Notes under the pieces: generated by a model
The model's input: the letters and a program-made list of their open reading frames with translations, nothing else
What the model was told of the DNA's origin: nothing
Databases searched by the model: none
Part shown: positions 1 through 7,596 of the stretch, in pieces
Layout: each line of letters starts with the position of its first letter
How positions within the stretch are numbered: the first letter of the stretch is position 1
Source: Kocuria sp.
GTDB taxonomy: Bacteria > Actinomycetota > Actinomycetes > Actinomycetales > Micrococcaceae
Assembly: GCF_030538595.1 (NCBI RefSeq)
Contig: NZ_JAUNTS010000011.1
Span: 60,903 to 124,902 of the forward strand
Length of the DNA: 64,000 bases
Direction: 5' to 3'
Made by a program: the position numbers and the translations under genes

Positions 1-62
1 GAGACGAATTGACCCTCACCGGAGTGACGGCGGATGGTGCGTCCTTGGCTGTCGGTAGCCAT
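1..62 (-). CDS. Start of an unidentified gene, cut by the window edge
   Basis: Reading leftwards, an ATG at 62 opens a frame that stays open to base 1. It encodes about 20 residues beginning MATDSQGRTIRRHSGEG. A purine-rich GGAAGAGG lies about 6 bases upstream and could serve as a ribosome-binding site. The gene follows deoC on the same strand after a gap of about 140 bases, so it may be read from deoC or from its own promoter; a TACACT hexamer about 50 bases upstream of the ATG is a weak -10 candidate. Too little protein is present to assign a family. Confidence 0.45.
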   Translation of the reverse strand, partial: MATDSQGRTIRRHSGEGQFV

Positions 63-202
63 GTGAGCCTCTTCCCTGTGGTGCTGTGCGGCGTCTCAGA
101 TGAGACAGCCAATGTTGGATTCCAGTGTAGTCGCTGTGATGGCCCCTACGGTGGCGGTGGGGTCTTGAATCAGGCCGAGAACACCGCGTGCAGCGGGTGC
201 GG

Positions 203-955
203 TCAGTAACCCCCGCTGGAACCGGCAGCGGGCGCGTCATCTGGGTTCTCCGCAGCTTTTTCCAGCAGGGCAGCACCCGCTGAGGCCCCGATCCTGGAGG
301 CGCCGGCGCGCAACATGGCCACGGCTGCCTCCCGGGTGCGGACACCACCGGATGCCTTGACCCCGATCTGCTCACCCACCGTTTGGCGCATGAGCGTCAC
401 GTCCTGGATGGTTGCCCCACCGGTGGAGAATCCCGTGGAGGTCTTCACGTAGTCTGCACCTGCGGCAACAGCGGCCTGGCAAGCCAGAACCTTCTGTTCG
501 TCGTTCAGAAGGCAGGCTTCAATGATGACTTTCAACGCGGCGTTCCCGGCGTGGACAACCTGCGCGACGGCGCGAACATCGGCTTCCAGCGCCCCACGGT
601 TGCCGGCGCGTGCTGCGGCGACGTCGATCACCATGTCGATCTCTTGTGCCCCGGCGCCCACGGCCTGCTCCGCCTCAAAGGCTTTCGCGGCGGGTGTGGA
701 GGCCCCCAGCGGGAAACCCACCACGGTGCAGGTCAGCACCTGGGAACCGCGCAGTTTCTCGGCCACCAGATCCGTCCAGACACCGTTGACGCACACCGAA
801 GCGAAGCCCAAGTCCAAGGCCTCCTGGCACAGTGCCTCTATCTGCTCCCGGGAGGCCTCCGGCTTCAACAGCGTGTGGTCCACCCGTGCGGCCAACTCGG
901 TGGCGCTGGGGTCAACATCGGTGGGCAAAGGGTGGCGTTCGGTGGACTGGGGCAC
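203..955 (-). CDS. deoC: Deoxyribose-phosphate aldolase
   Basis: This 250-residue cytosolic class I aldolase splits 2-deoxyribose 5-phosphate into glyceraldehyde 3-phosphate and acetaldehyde, the last step of deoxynucleoside salvage. Family motifs are present: the core begins RVDHTLLKPEA, the Schiff-base lysine lies in VKTSTGFSTGGAT, a second catalytic lysine in KASGGVRT, and the conserved acid in DMVIDVAAA. The frame stays open upstream, but GTG at 955 is preceded by AGAAGG and gives the usual family length, so I chose it. DeoC normally sits near purine nucleoside phosphorylase and phosphohexomutase; here those are 18 kb away, beyond the nitrogen block. The acetaldehyde it makes could feed the aldehyde dehydrogenase at 38.7 kb, but that link is inference. 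Confidence 0.95.
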   Translation of the reverse strand: MPQSTERHPLPTDVDPSATELAARVDHTLLKPEASREQIEALCQEALDLGFASVCVNGVWTDLVAEKLRGSQVLTCTVVGFPLGASTPAAKAFEAEQAVGAGAQEIDMVIDVAAARAGNRGALEADVRAVAQVVHAGNAALKVIIEACLLNDEQKVLACQAAVAAGADYVKTSTGFSTGGATIQDVTLMRQTVGEQIGVKASGGVRTREAAVAMLRAGASRIGASAGAALLEKAAENPDDAPAAGSSGGY

Positions 956-1022
956 GGCGTGTGACCTTCTTTCCTGGAGACAGTGAGCGTCATCGGTCAC
1001 CTTATCGTTGCCCCGTGGTGCA

Positions 1023-1142
1023 CACCCGGCTACCCCGTCCGCGCGTACTCCGTCCGCACCCACCTCATCCGCAACTAACTCGACCGCAGCTGCCCCGGCC
1101 GCACTTACCTTGCCCGCAACTAACTCGACCGCACTTACCCCG
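1023..1142. repeat. 15-bp minisatellite, 8 units
   Basis: The stretch between cobA-hemD and deoC is eight head-to-tail 15-base units with no gaps, starting at 1023, 1038, 1053, 1068, 1083, 1098, 1113 and 1128. Most units read (T/A/G/C)CCGCA followed by a variable nine bases, often ending in TACC or in CTCG or CCCG. Units 3 and 6 (CCGCAACTAACTCG) are identical after their first base. The period is a multiple of three, so a repeat-protein reading (S/T-A-x-x-x) is open on the plus strand, but no good start or ribosome-binding site supports a gene. Confidence 0.8.
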
Positions 1143-1212
1143 ACGGCATGGTGCGCCGGACACCCACAGCCGGAAGGGGCAGCCCCCCAGTTGCTTCAGC
1201 CCCGCAGTTCTT

Positions 1213-3309
1213 TCAGTCTCTCAGCCGTTCGGCCAACTGGTTGATCATGGCTCCCATGCGGAACCTTTCGGGAACCAGGGCCGGAATCCCGGCAGCCACC
1301 AGCGGGGCTGCCGTCACCGGGCCGACAGTGGCGGCCACCACTGTGCGAGCAGTCGCTTCACCGGAGCGCTCAGAACCATCCTGGGTGCCTGGCACGGAAT
1401 CATCCTGGGCCGCTGGCGCAGAACTGTTCTGGGCCGCTGGCTCAGAACCATCCTGAGCCGCCGGCGCGGGGGAGAAAGCCGCCACAAACTGCTCTTCCAA
1501 GCCCATCTCGGATGCCGTGGACAGAACGGCATCCGAACCTGCCGCCGAGGTGAAGGTCACGGCATCCACCTGGCGATCACACACTTGACGGATCACCCGG
1601 GGGATCATCCCGGCATCATCTGCATCAGCCCACCGGTGGGGCACCACGGTGTGGACAACCGCGCCGGCCTCCACCAGGCGTTGGCGCTGTTCGCGGTCGT
1701 GATACCCATTCTCCTGCCAAGCGATCACCACACCCGTGAGGTCATGGTCGTAGGCATCCAAGATCTCGTCCACCAGCGGGCCGATGGTTTCATCGGGGGA
1801 GATGCCGACGTCGTAGAGCCCCAGGTTGCGTACTGCGGCGCGGCCTTTGGGCCCGCGCACCCAAATGTCGGCGGCCGCCAGCATGGCGTGGACTTCCTGC
1901 GACAGCCCGGAGGCTTCCACCACGTCCCACCACCGTTTGAACCCGTATCCCGTGGTGACCACCACCAGATCAGGCCGGGAGTTCACCAGCGCCTGCGATT
2001 GCGAAACCACATCAGCATCCTGGTCCACCGGCACCAGTTTCAACGCGGGAGCGGCAATGGTGGCAGCCCCCTTGCGTTGAAGAGCTCCGATTTGATCGTC
2101 AGCCCGCCGATGCGCCGTCACCACCACAGTTTTCCCCGCCAACGGGCCGGAAGATTCCTGCTCCAGTGGCTCGGTGGTTTCACCGGATGACGCCGGGGAA
2201 TCGGGGTGATCTGTGCTGGTCACGGTGGGGTTCGCCTCCGTCGTCGTACTGGTGGAGTCCGGGGAAGTTGAGGCAGAGGTGGTGGAGCGGGCCATGGTGA
2301 TGGCTGGGCTGTTGGCAACGGCGCGGTGTGGCGTCAGCTCACCCAACACGCGCTCGCGGTCCTCCGCTGCCAGCGCGGCCACCGGGCCAATGACCGTCAC
2401 GGCCGGGGACCCTGCCCCAGCCAGCTCCACCACGGCGCTGTTCAGAATGGAGGTGTGCACCTTTTGGTCCGGGCTGAAGCCCTTTTCCACGACGGCGATT
2501 GGCGTGGTGGCCGGGGCCCCGTTCCGGACCAGCCCGCTCACCAACTGCGGCAAAGTGGCCACGCCCATGAGCACCACCAGAGTGGCGCCGGTTTCCAACA
2601 GAGTGCAGAAGCCGTGCAATTCAGTTTCTGTGAAGGGCACATGCCCCGAAGCCACGGTGAACGTGCGAGCCACCTCCCGGAAAGTCACCGGAATCCCAGC
2701 TGCACCCGGGACCGCCACAGCCGAGGTGATACCGGGAACCACCTCCACCGGGACACCCCAGGTTTCGCAGTCTGCGGCTTCCTCTCCACCGCGCCCGAAA
2801 ACATAGGGGTCACCACCTTTGAGCCGAACCACGTGCCGATCATCCCGGGCGGAATTCAGCAGAATGGACTGAATCTGCTCTTGCGGTACCGGGTGGTGAC
2901 CGGGCCATTTACCCACCCGAATGATCTGGGCGTGTGGTGCTTGGGCGCTCACCACCTCCTGGGGAGCCAACCGGTCCAACAACACCACATCCGCGTCTGC
3001 CAGCGCAGACAGGCCGCGGGCGGTGAGCAGGTCATCCGCACCCGGCCCACCTCCCACCAGAGTCACCCCCGTGCGCTCGGGCTCCACGGTGGCCACGGGA
3101 ACAGCTCCGTGCAGTTGATGCACCGTGGCCAACTCCGTCTCCCACGGTGCGCGGGGCCCCACCACCAGAACAAACCCGGGCACCACGTCTGCCTCCACCT
3201 GCGTGGTCACGGCCGCCCCTGCCACCCGTAGCCGCCTGGCCGTCCTGGAATCCTGGCTGGCGCCCAGCAGCACAACGGTGACGTCTTTGAGGTCTGTCTC
3301 CAAGAACAT
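1213..3309 (-). CDS. cobA-hemD: Fused uroporphyrinogen-III methyltransferase and synthase
   Basis: About 698 residues in three parts. Residues 1-80 resemble a worn-down precorrin-2 dehydrogenase-like nucleotide fold (VTVVLLGAS) without a glycine-rich GxGxxG. Residues 80-330 are the SAM-dependent methyltransferase that makes precorrin-2: GGGPGADDLLT, LDRLAPQEV, RLKGGDPYVFGRGGEE, PGITSAVAVPGAAGIPVT. A Ser/Thr-rich linker leads to a C-terminal HemD domain starting near GKTVVVTAHRRADDQ. Four 8-residue repeats (PAAQ-type) interrupt HemD near its end. Siroheme made on this route is the NirB cofactor, which fits the location. I preferred ATG at 3309: TAGTGT lies seven bases upstream, suggesting a leaderless message; the frame extends 17 codons further. 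Whether the degenerate N-terminus works is doubtful. Confidence 0.88.
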   Translation of the reverse strand: MFLETDLKDVTVVLLGASQDSRTARRLRVAGAAVTTQVEADVVPGFVLVVGPRAPWETELATVHQLHGAVPVATVEPERTGVTLVGGGPGADDLLTARGLSALADADVVLLDRLAPQEVVSAQAPHAQIIRVGKWPGHHPVPQEQIQSILLNSARDDRHVVRLKGGDPYVFGRGGEEAADCETWGVPVEVVPGITSAVAVPGAAGIPVTFREVARTFTVASGHVPFTETELHGFCTLLETGATLVVLMGVATLPQLVSGLVRNGAPATTPIAVVEKGFSPDQKVHTSILNSAVVELAGAGSPAVTVIGPVAALAAEDRERVLGELTPHRAVANSPAITMARSTTSASTSPDSTSTTTEANPTVTSTDHPDSPASSGETTEPLEQESSGPLAGKTVVVTAHRRADDQIGALQRKGAATIAAPALKLVPVDQDADVVSQSQALVNSRPDLVVVTTGYGFKRWWDVVEASGLSQEVHAMLAAADIWVRGPKGRAAVRNLGLYDVGISPDETIGPLVDEILDAYDHDLTGVVIAWQENGYHDREQRQRLVEAGAVVHTVVPHRWADADDAGMIPRVIRQVCDRQVDAVTFTSAAGSDAVLSTASEMGLEEQFVAAFSPAPAAQDGSEPAAQNSSAPAAQDDSVPGTQDGSERSGEATARTVVAATVGPVTAAPLVAAGIPALVPERFRMGAMINQLAERLRD
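1375..1470 (-). repeat. Four in-frame 24-bp repeats in the HemD domain
   Basis: Four consecutive 24-base units (1375-1398, 1399-1422, 1423-1446, 1447-1470) encode SVPGTQDG, SAPAAQDD, SEPAAQNS and PAPAAQDG. They form a low-complexity loop between the last part of the HemD domain (EEQFVAAFS) and its final segment (ARTVVAATVGP). The period keeps the frame, so unit number can change without breaking the protein. Confidence 0.85.
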
Positions 3310-3481
3310 GGTTTCCACACTAGGTGTCCACCCTGAAGTTCTGTGGCCCGTTCGTAGCATTTTGTAGCCGCTTTTCCCCTTGTTTACACCGTGGTGACGT
3401 GTGAGCGTATGGAAGGCATTGGCCCGGTGGATGGGGATTCACAGCAACGGGCATGTGGGGGAACTAGAGAACGGTGAAAAC

Positions 3482-4246
3482 ATGCACTGCGCATTTGTGT
3501 ACCCGGGTCAGGGCGCGCACAAAGCAACCATGGCGGACGTGGTGATGGAGGCTTTTCCAACCCTTGCCCTCCAGATCTTCCAACAAGCAGAACGCGCCAC
3601 GGGAGTTGACCTGCGTGCCGTGGCAGGCCGACCCAACCGGGACTTTCTTCTGGAAAGCCCCCGGCCTGAAATCCCACACCACCAGAACACCGGTCACCCC
3701 GCCAAGGACGTCCAAGCCGTGGTTTACACCGTCAGCCTGATCACCCACCTGGGGCTGCTGGAATCCGGCTGGCACCCAGACGTTGTGGCCGGACACCGCC
3801 TGGGATCATATGCAGCACTGGCCGCCGCCGGTTGCCTGAGCTTCACCGACGGCTTGCACCTGGTCCGCGAGCATGCAGCCCTCACCGCAGAGCAGGAAGC
3901 GGTGACGGAAACCGTTTCTTCCACCTCCCGTGCCCGCATGGCCGACCGTCTGGCGGACGTGGATTTCCGCGAGCCCTACCTACCGGTTGTGGGCTCCGGG
4001 ACCGCGCAGCCCCTGCGCACCGGTGCCCAAGCCCGGCAGGATCTCCTGGCTCAAGTGGACGGACAGGACTCCTGGCCGGACACCATGCCCCTTTTGGTCG
4101 GCCGCGGCCGCGATGTTGTGGTGGAGGTGGGACCCGGACGAGCCCTGACCGCCCAATTTGCCCAATCCCACCCGCAAGTGGTCACCCGCTCCACCGCAGA
4201 CATCCGCCGAATCCGACGCCTCACGGAGCATCCCGCGCGAGTCTGA
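3482..4246 (+). CDS. Truncated acyltransferase-like protein (FabD-like pseudoenzyme)
   Basis: About 254 residues that read like an ACP malonyltransferase with parts missing. The N-terminus has the family's PGQG motif (YPGQGAHK, residues 8-15). The elbow reads VVAGHRLGSYAAL where active enzymes have GHSxGE, so the nucleophile serine is Arg106 and the following Glu is Ser. LVREHAALT follows as in FabD, but then about 70 residues, including the small ferredoxin-like subdomain and the catalytic His region, are absent. The sequence resumes at FREPYLPVVG and ends with the typical VEVGPGRALTAQF. No acyl transfer is expected. ATG at 3482 matches where FabD proteins start; the ribosome site is weak and the frame is open 27 codons upstream. 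It sits between divergent or convergent nitrogen genes with no lipid gene nearby. Whether it is a decaying gene or a repurposed scaffold cannot be told. Confidence 0.75.
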   Translation: MHCAFVYPGQGAHKATMADVVMEAFPTLALQIFQQAERATGVDLRAVAGRPNRDFLLESPRPEIPHHQNTGHPAKDVQAVVYTVSLITHLGLLESGWHPDVVAGHRLGSYAALAAAGCLSFTDGLHLVREHAALTAEQEAVTETVSSTSRARMADRLADVDFREPYLPVVGSGTAQPLRTGAQARQDLLAQVDGQDSWPDTMPLLVGRGRDVVVEVGPGRALTAQFAQSHPQVVTRSTADIRRIRRLTEHPARV

Positions 4247-4375
4247 ATCGGGGTGTGGGCTCAACTTGCACCTGACGGTGACGGTGACGACGACGGCGGT
4301 GGGGTGCCTTGGACTGCTTGGCTTGGGGCCTGCTGCGGCACCTTGTCGCGGTCTCCGTCTCTGTAAGCGGGGTGT

Positions 4376-7009
4376 TCAGGAATCGGCACCCACCGGGATA
4401 CGGGCACCGGAGATCAGCACCGGGCCGTTGCCATCCTCCGCGGCTTTGATTTCCTCCGGGGTGGCCGGGCGGATCTGGTCGCGCTCCAGAACGTACTGGC
4501 GGGAGGCGTCGTCGGAAGCCTGGGGCTGGTTGACGAACGGGCGGAAGCGACGCAACCGTTCGGGGGAGGCCAGAGTGGCAGCCCATTCGTCCTGGTAACC
4601 CTCCACCTGGCGGTCCATGTCGGCCTCAAGGTCTGCGCAGATGCCCAAGGAATCGTCAATCAGCACGGCTTTCAGATGCGCCATGGCATCTCCGTATTCC
4701 TCGTCCAAGTCCTCCAACCAGCGCGCGGTGCGTTGAAGTTTGTCCGCGGTGCGGACGTAGTACATCAGGTAGCGGTCGATGTATTTGACCAGCGTGGGCT
4801 CATCAATGTCTTGGGCAATGATCCTGGCATGTGCCGGGTTGGCGCCGCCGTTGCCACCCAGGTAGAGGGTCCAGCCATCGGGAGTGGCCATCACGCCGAT
4901 GTCCTTGCCCTGGGCCTCAGCGCAGTCGCGGGCGCAGCCGGAGGAACCGATCTTGAACTTGTGCGGGGAACGCAGGCCCCGGTAGCGGTTCTCCAACCGG
5001 ATGCCCATGCCCACGGAATCCTGGACCCCAAAGCGGCACCACGTGGAGCCAATGCAGGACTTCACATTGCGCAGCGCCTTGCCGTAAGCCTGACCGGACT
5101 CAAAACCGGCATCCACAAAGCGCTTCCAGATCTCCGGCAGTTCCTCCAACCGGGCGCCGTAGAGGCCGATGCGCTGAGCGCCGGTGACCTTGGTGTAGAG
5201 CCCGTAGTCCTTGGCCACGGAGGCAATCACGGCCAGCTTCTCCGGGGTGATTTCGCCGCCTGGGATACGGGGCACCACGGAGTAGGTGCCGTCCTTCTGC
5301 ATGTTGCCCAGGTTGCGGTCATTGGTGTCCTGCAGGGCGCCGCGGCCCTCGTCCAGCACATAAGCCTTGGGCTGGGAGGAAAGAATGGAGGCCATCACGG
5401 GCTTGCAGATCAAACAGCCGTCCCGGCCCTTGCCAAAACGTTCCAGGGCCTCCGGGAAGGTGCGGATTCCGCTGGCGCGCACTGCGGCGTAAAGCTCCTG
5501 GCGGGACAGATCAAAGTGCTCGCACAGGGCCTTGGACACCGTCAGGCCCAGGGAGAGCATGGTCTTTTCCATGGTCTTCTGCAGCATGGGAACACACGAG
5601 CCGCACTGGGTGCCGGCGCTGGTGCACTTCTTGAGTTCGGGGACGGAATGGTTGCCGTCCTTGACCGCGTCACGGACGGTGCCGAAGGAGACGTTGTTGC
5701 AGGAACACAGGATGGCATCGTCCGGAAGTTCGGTCTCCGGGGCATCCCCGCCCGCCGCGGACAGGTAGCGGGCGGGCTCGGCAGGCAGAGGACGGCCCTG
5801 AAGCGGTCGGAGGGCATCGTATGGGTCTGCATTGCCCACGAACACACCACCCAGCAGGGTCTCCTGGTCCTTGTCCACCACAATCTTCTGGTAGATCCCG
5901 GCCACCGGGTCCGTGTAATTGACCTCAATGCAGCCCGGGGTCTTGGCGTACACGTCACCAAAGGAGGCCACATCCACGCCCGAAAACTTCAAGCGGGTGG
6001 AGGTGTCAAAGCTGCTGACCGTGGCATTGCCGCCGAACAGCTGATCAGCCACCACCTCAGCCATGATGTTGGCCGGGCCCACCAACCCCCAGGTTTGCCC
6101 CAGTACATCGGCAACCTCCCCGATGGCCCACACATGCGCCACAGAGGTCTTGCAGGTTTCATCCACCACCACACCCTCACGGGCGCCCAGGTGGAAACCC
6201 GACCGGCGGGCCAGCCCGGACCGGGCCTTGATGCCGATTCCCAGCACCACCATGTCAGCGTCAATTCGCTCCACGGTGGCATCCGGACCGGGACCGTCCT
6301 TGACCAGTACGCCGGTGACGTTGTCGTCGTCGTCCAGCTCCACACCGGCAATGAACCGTTGGCACCGTACGTCCAAGCCTTGTTCGCGCATGAGCGAGTT
6401 CACGGCCAGGCCGCCATCGCGGTCCATCTGGGTGCACAGCAGGAACTCGGCAACATCCAGGATGGTGGCCTCCGCCCCCAGGTCCTTCAGCCCGGCGGCT
6501 GCTTCCAGACCCAACAAACCACCACCCACCACGACGCCGCGGGGGGTCCGCCCCAGCGCCTCCCGCAGCCGTGCCACCTCCTCCACGATCCCGCGGACAT
6601 CCTTGATGGTGCGGAACACGTGAACGCGGTGGGCGCCGGGGATGTTGAGGGTGGCCGCGCTGGACCCGGTGGCCAAGACCAGTTCGTGGTACGGGAAGTC
6701 TTCACCCTGGCGGGTGTGAACCACCTGGTTCTTCACATCAAGATCTGATGCCCGTGTACCGGTGCGCAGGTCCAGCTGCGGGTGATCCCAGAAATCAGTA
6801 TCGCCCAGGGTCAGATCCCGCTGTGGGTCAGTGAACAAGGTTTCCAACGCCACGCGGTCGTACGGAGCCCACGGTTCCTCTGCCAACACCGTGATGGTGT
6901 CCTGACCCAACCCCTTCTGCACCATCTTTTGCACAAACCGATGTGCCGCAGGCCCACCGCCGATCACCAAAATCTTGCGTCCGGTTCCAGGGGCTGGGGT
7001 GGCGGGCAT
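4376..7009 (-). CDS. nirB: Nitrite reductase (NAD(P)H), large subunit, copy 1
   Basis: An 877-residue cytosolic flavoprotein/siroheme enzyme that, with NirD, reduces nitrite to ammonium. Domains in order: FAD/NAD(P) oxidoreductase (ILVIGGGPAAHR near residue 13, VVVGGGLLGLEAA near 160), a BFD-type [2Fe-2S] domain near 435-480 (CSCNNVSFG, then CTSAGTQCGSC), and the siroheme/[4Fe-4S] reductase module with CIGSTWC near 648 and GCARDC near 691. All cofactor ligands are present. Start: ATG at 7009 follows AGGAAGG. It diverges from its small-subunit gene nirD across 185 bases instead of preceding it in an operon, which is unusual. A second complete copy lies at 15.1-17.8 kb. Confidence 0.95.
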   Translation of the reverse strand: MPATPAPGTGRKILVIGGGPAAHRFVQKMVQKGLGQDTITVLAEEPWAPYDRVALETLFTDPQRDLTLGDTDFWDHPQLDLRTGTRASDLDVKNQVVHTRQGEDFPYHELVLATGSSAATLNIPGAHRVHVFRTIKDVRGIVEEVARLREALGRTPRGVVVGGGLLGLEAAAGLKDLGAEATILDVAEFLLCTQMDRDGGLAVNSLMREQGLDVRCQRFIAGVELDDDDNVTGVLVKDGPGPDATVERIDADMVVLGIGIKARSGLARRSGFHLGAREGVVVDETCKTSVAHVWAIGEVADVLGQTWGLVGPANIMAEVVADQLFGGNATVSSFDTSTRLKFSGVDVASFGDVYAKTPGCIEVNYTDPVAGIYQKIVVDKDQETLLGGVFVGNADPYDALRPLQGRPLPAEPARYLSAAGGDAPETELPDDAILCSCNNVSFGTVRDAVKDGNHSVPELKKCTSAGTQCGSCVPMLQKTMEKTMLSLGLTVSKALCEHFDLSRQELYAAVRASGIRTFPEALERFGKGRDGCLICKPVMASILSSQPKAYVLDEGRGALQDTNDRNLGNMQKDGTYSVVPRIPGGEITPEKLAVIASVAKDYGLYTKVTGAQRIGLYGARLEELPEIWKRFVDAGFESGQAYGKALRNVKSCIGSTWCRFGVQDSVGMGIRLENRYRGLRSPHKFKIGSSGCARDCAEAQGKDIGVMATPDGWTLYLGGNGGANPAHARIIAQDIDEPTLVKYIDRYLMYYVRTADKLQRTARWLEDLDEEYGDAMAHLKAVLIDDSLGICADLEADMDRQVEGYQDEWAATLASPERLRRFRPFVNQPQASDDASRQYVLERDQIRPATPEEIKAAEDGNGPVLISGARIPVGADS

Positions 7010-7073
7010 GATGGGCCTTCCTACTGGTCAGATCTGTCCTGGTCCAAGCCCTGATCTACCCGCCACATGGAAA

Positions 7074-7157
7074 CTGCGGCAACGTCTTGGGTGAAACACC
7101 GGAGCTTTGATCCCATGGAATCACCGGATTCACCCCGGGGTCATGCGGTTGCCGCAG
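7074..7157. promoter_or_regulatory. Inverted CTGCGGCAAC pair in the nirB1/nirD1 divergent promoter region
   Basis: CTGCGGCAAC at 7074-7083 is repeated exactly, in inverse orientation, at 7148-7157. The centres are about 74 bases apart, close to seven helical turns. Nested inside is a second inverted pair, GGGTGAA at 7089-7095 and TTCACCC at 7129-7135, so each half reads CTGCGGCAAC then GGGTGAA towards the middle. The layout suits a dimeric regulator serving both nirB and nirD. The same TGCGGCAAC core recurs between the second nirB/nirD pair. The NnaR-like protein encoded at 13.9-15.1 kb is the natural candidate; binding is inference. Confidence 0.5.
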
Positions 7158-7194
7158 GATGCTTGGGCGAACAGTGCAAACGGAAGGTAGTGCC

Positions 7195-7596
7195 ATGAGC
7201 ACACAATCGGCAGGTGCAAGCGTGACCACGGAGTCGGAGCCCACCGGTGGCGCACGGGAGGCAGAGCATGGGCCGGTGGAGATCTGCAGCCTGTCCGATT
7301 TGGAACCGGATTGGGGAGAGGTTGCCCTGATCGGTGAGCACCAAGTGGCGGTGTTCCGTATGCCGGATGACACCGTTTATGCCTGCGACCACGCCGACCC
7401 CAACTCCGGTGCTTTGGTCATGGCCCGCGGGATCGTGGGGGAAACGGTGGACGGGGTCCCCACAGTGGCATCACCGCTGTACAAAGAGGTCTATGACCTC
7501 CGCACCGGGGCATGCCGCAGCGGTGCAGCTTTTACCTTGCCGGTACACACCGTGACCGTTGACAACGGGCGTGTGCTGGTTGAATTGGGATCGTGA
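7195..7596 (+). CDS. nirD: Nitrite reductase (NAD(P)H), small subunit, copy 1
   Basis: A 133-residue Rieske-fold NirD protein that partners NirB. After a low-complexity N-terminal tail of about 35 residues comes the family core: HQVAVFRMPDDTVYACDHADP, MARGIVGE, VASPLYKEVYDLRTG and a closing VHTVTVDNGRVLVEL. As in other NirD proteins the iron-binding Cys/His pairs of true Rieske proteins are absent. ATG at 7195 follows GGAAGGTAG at a good distance; an upstream in-frame ATG at 7159 lacks a ribosome site. Its stop overlaps the GTG of the chelatase gene, so the two are translationally coupled. The usual partner nirB is divergent. Confidence 0.92.
   Translation: MSTQSAGASVTTESEPTGGAREAEHGPVEICSLSDLEPDWGEVALIGEHQVAVFRMPDDTVYACDHADPNSGALVMARGIVGETVDGVPTVASPLYKEVYDLRTGACRSGAAFTLPVHTVTVDNGRVLVELGS

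Noticed and set aside
1008..1244. Small repeat-protein gene reading the 15-bp units
   Set aside because: Open frame follows from the period of the repeat; no credible ribosome site and it ends inside cobA-hemD.
832..2190. 452-codon plus-strand frame over deoC and cobA-hemD
   Set aside because: Crosses the minisatellite and two well-supported opposite-strand genes; composition is that of a shadow.
4247..4375. Hairpin GGTGCC...GGCACC between the FabD-like gene and nirB
   Set aside because: Only six paired bases around a loop of nearly 30 bases; too weak to call, although a terminator is expected between these convergent genes.
4676..6748. 690-codon open frame on the plus strand
   Set aside because: It lies fully opposite nirB copy 1, has no ribosome site and its protein is Gly/His-rich in the way antisense frames of G+C-rich genes are.
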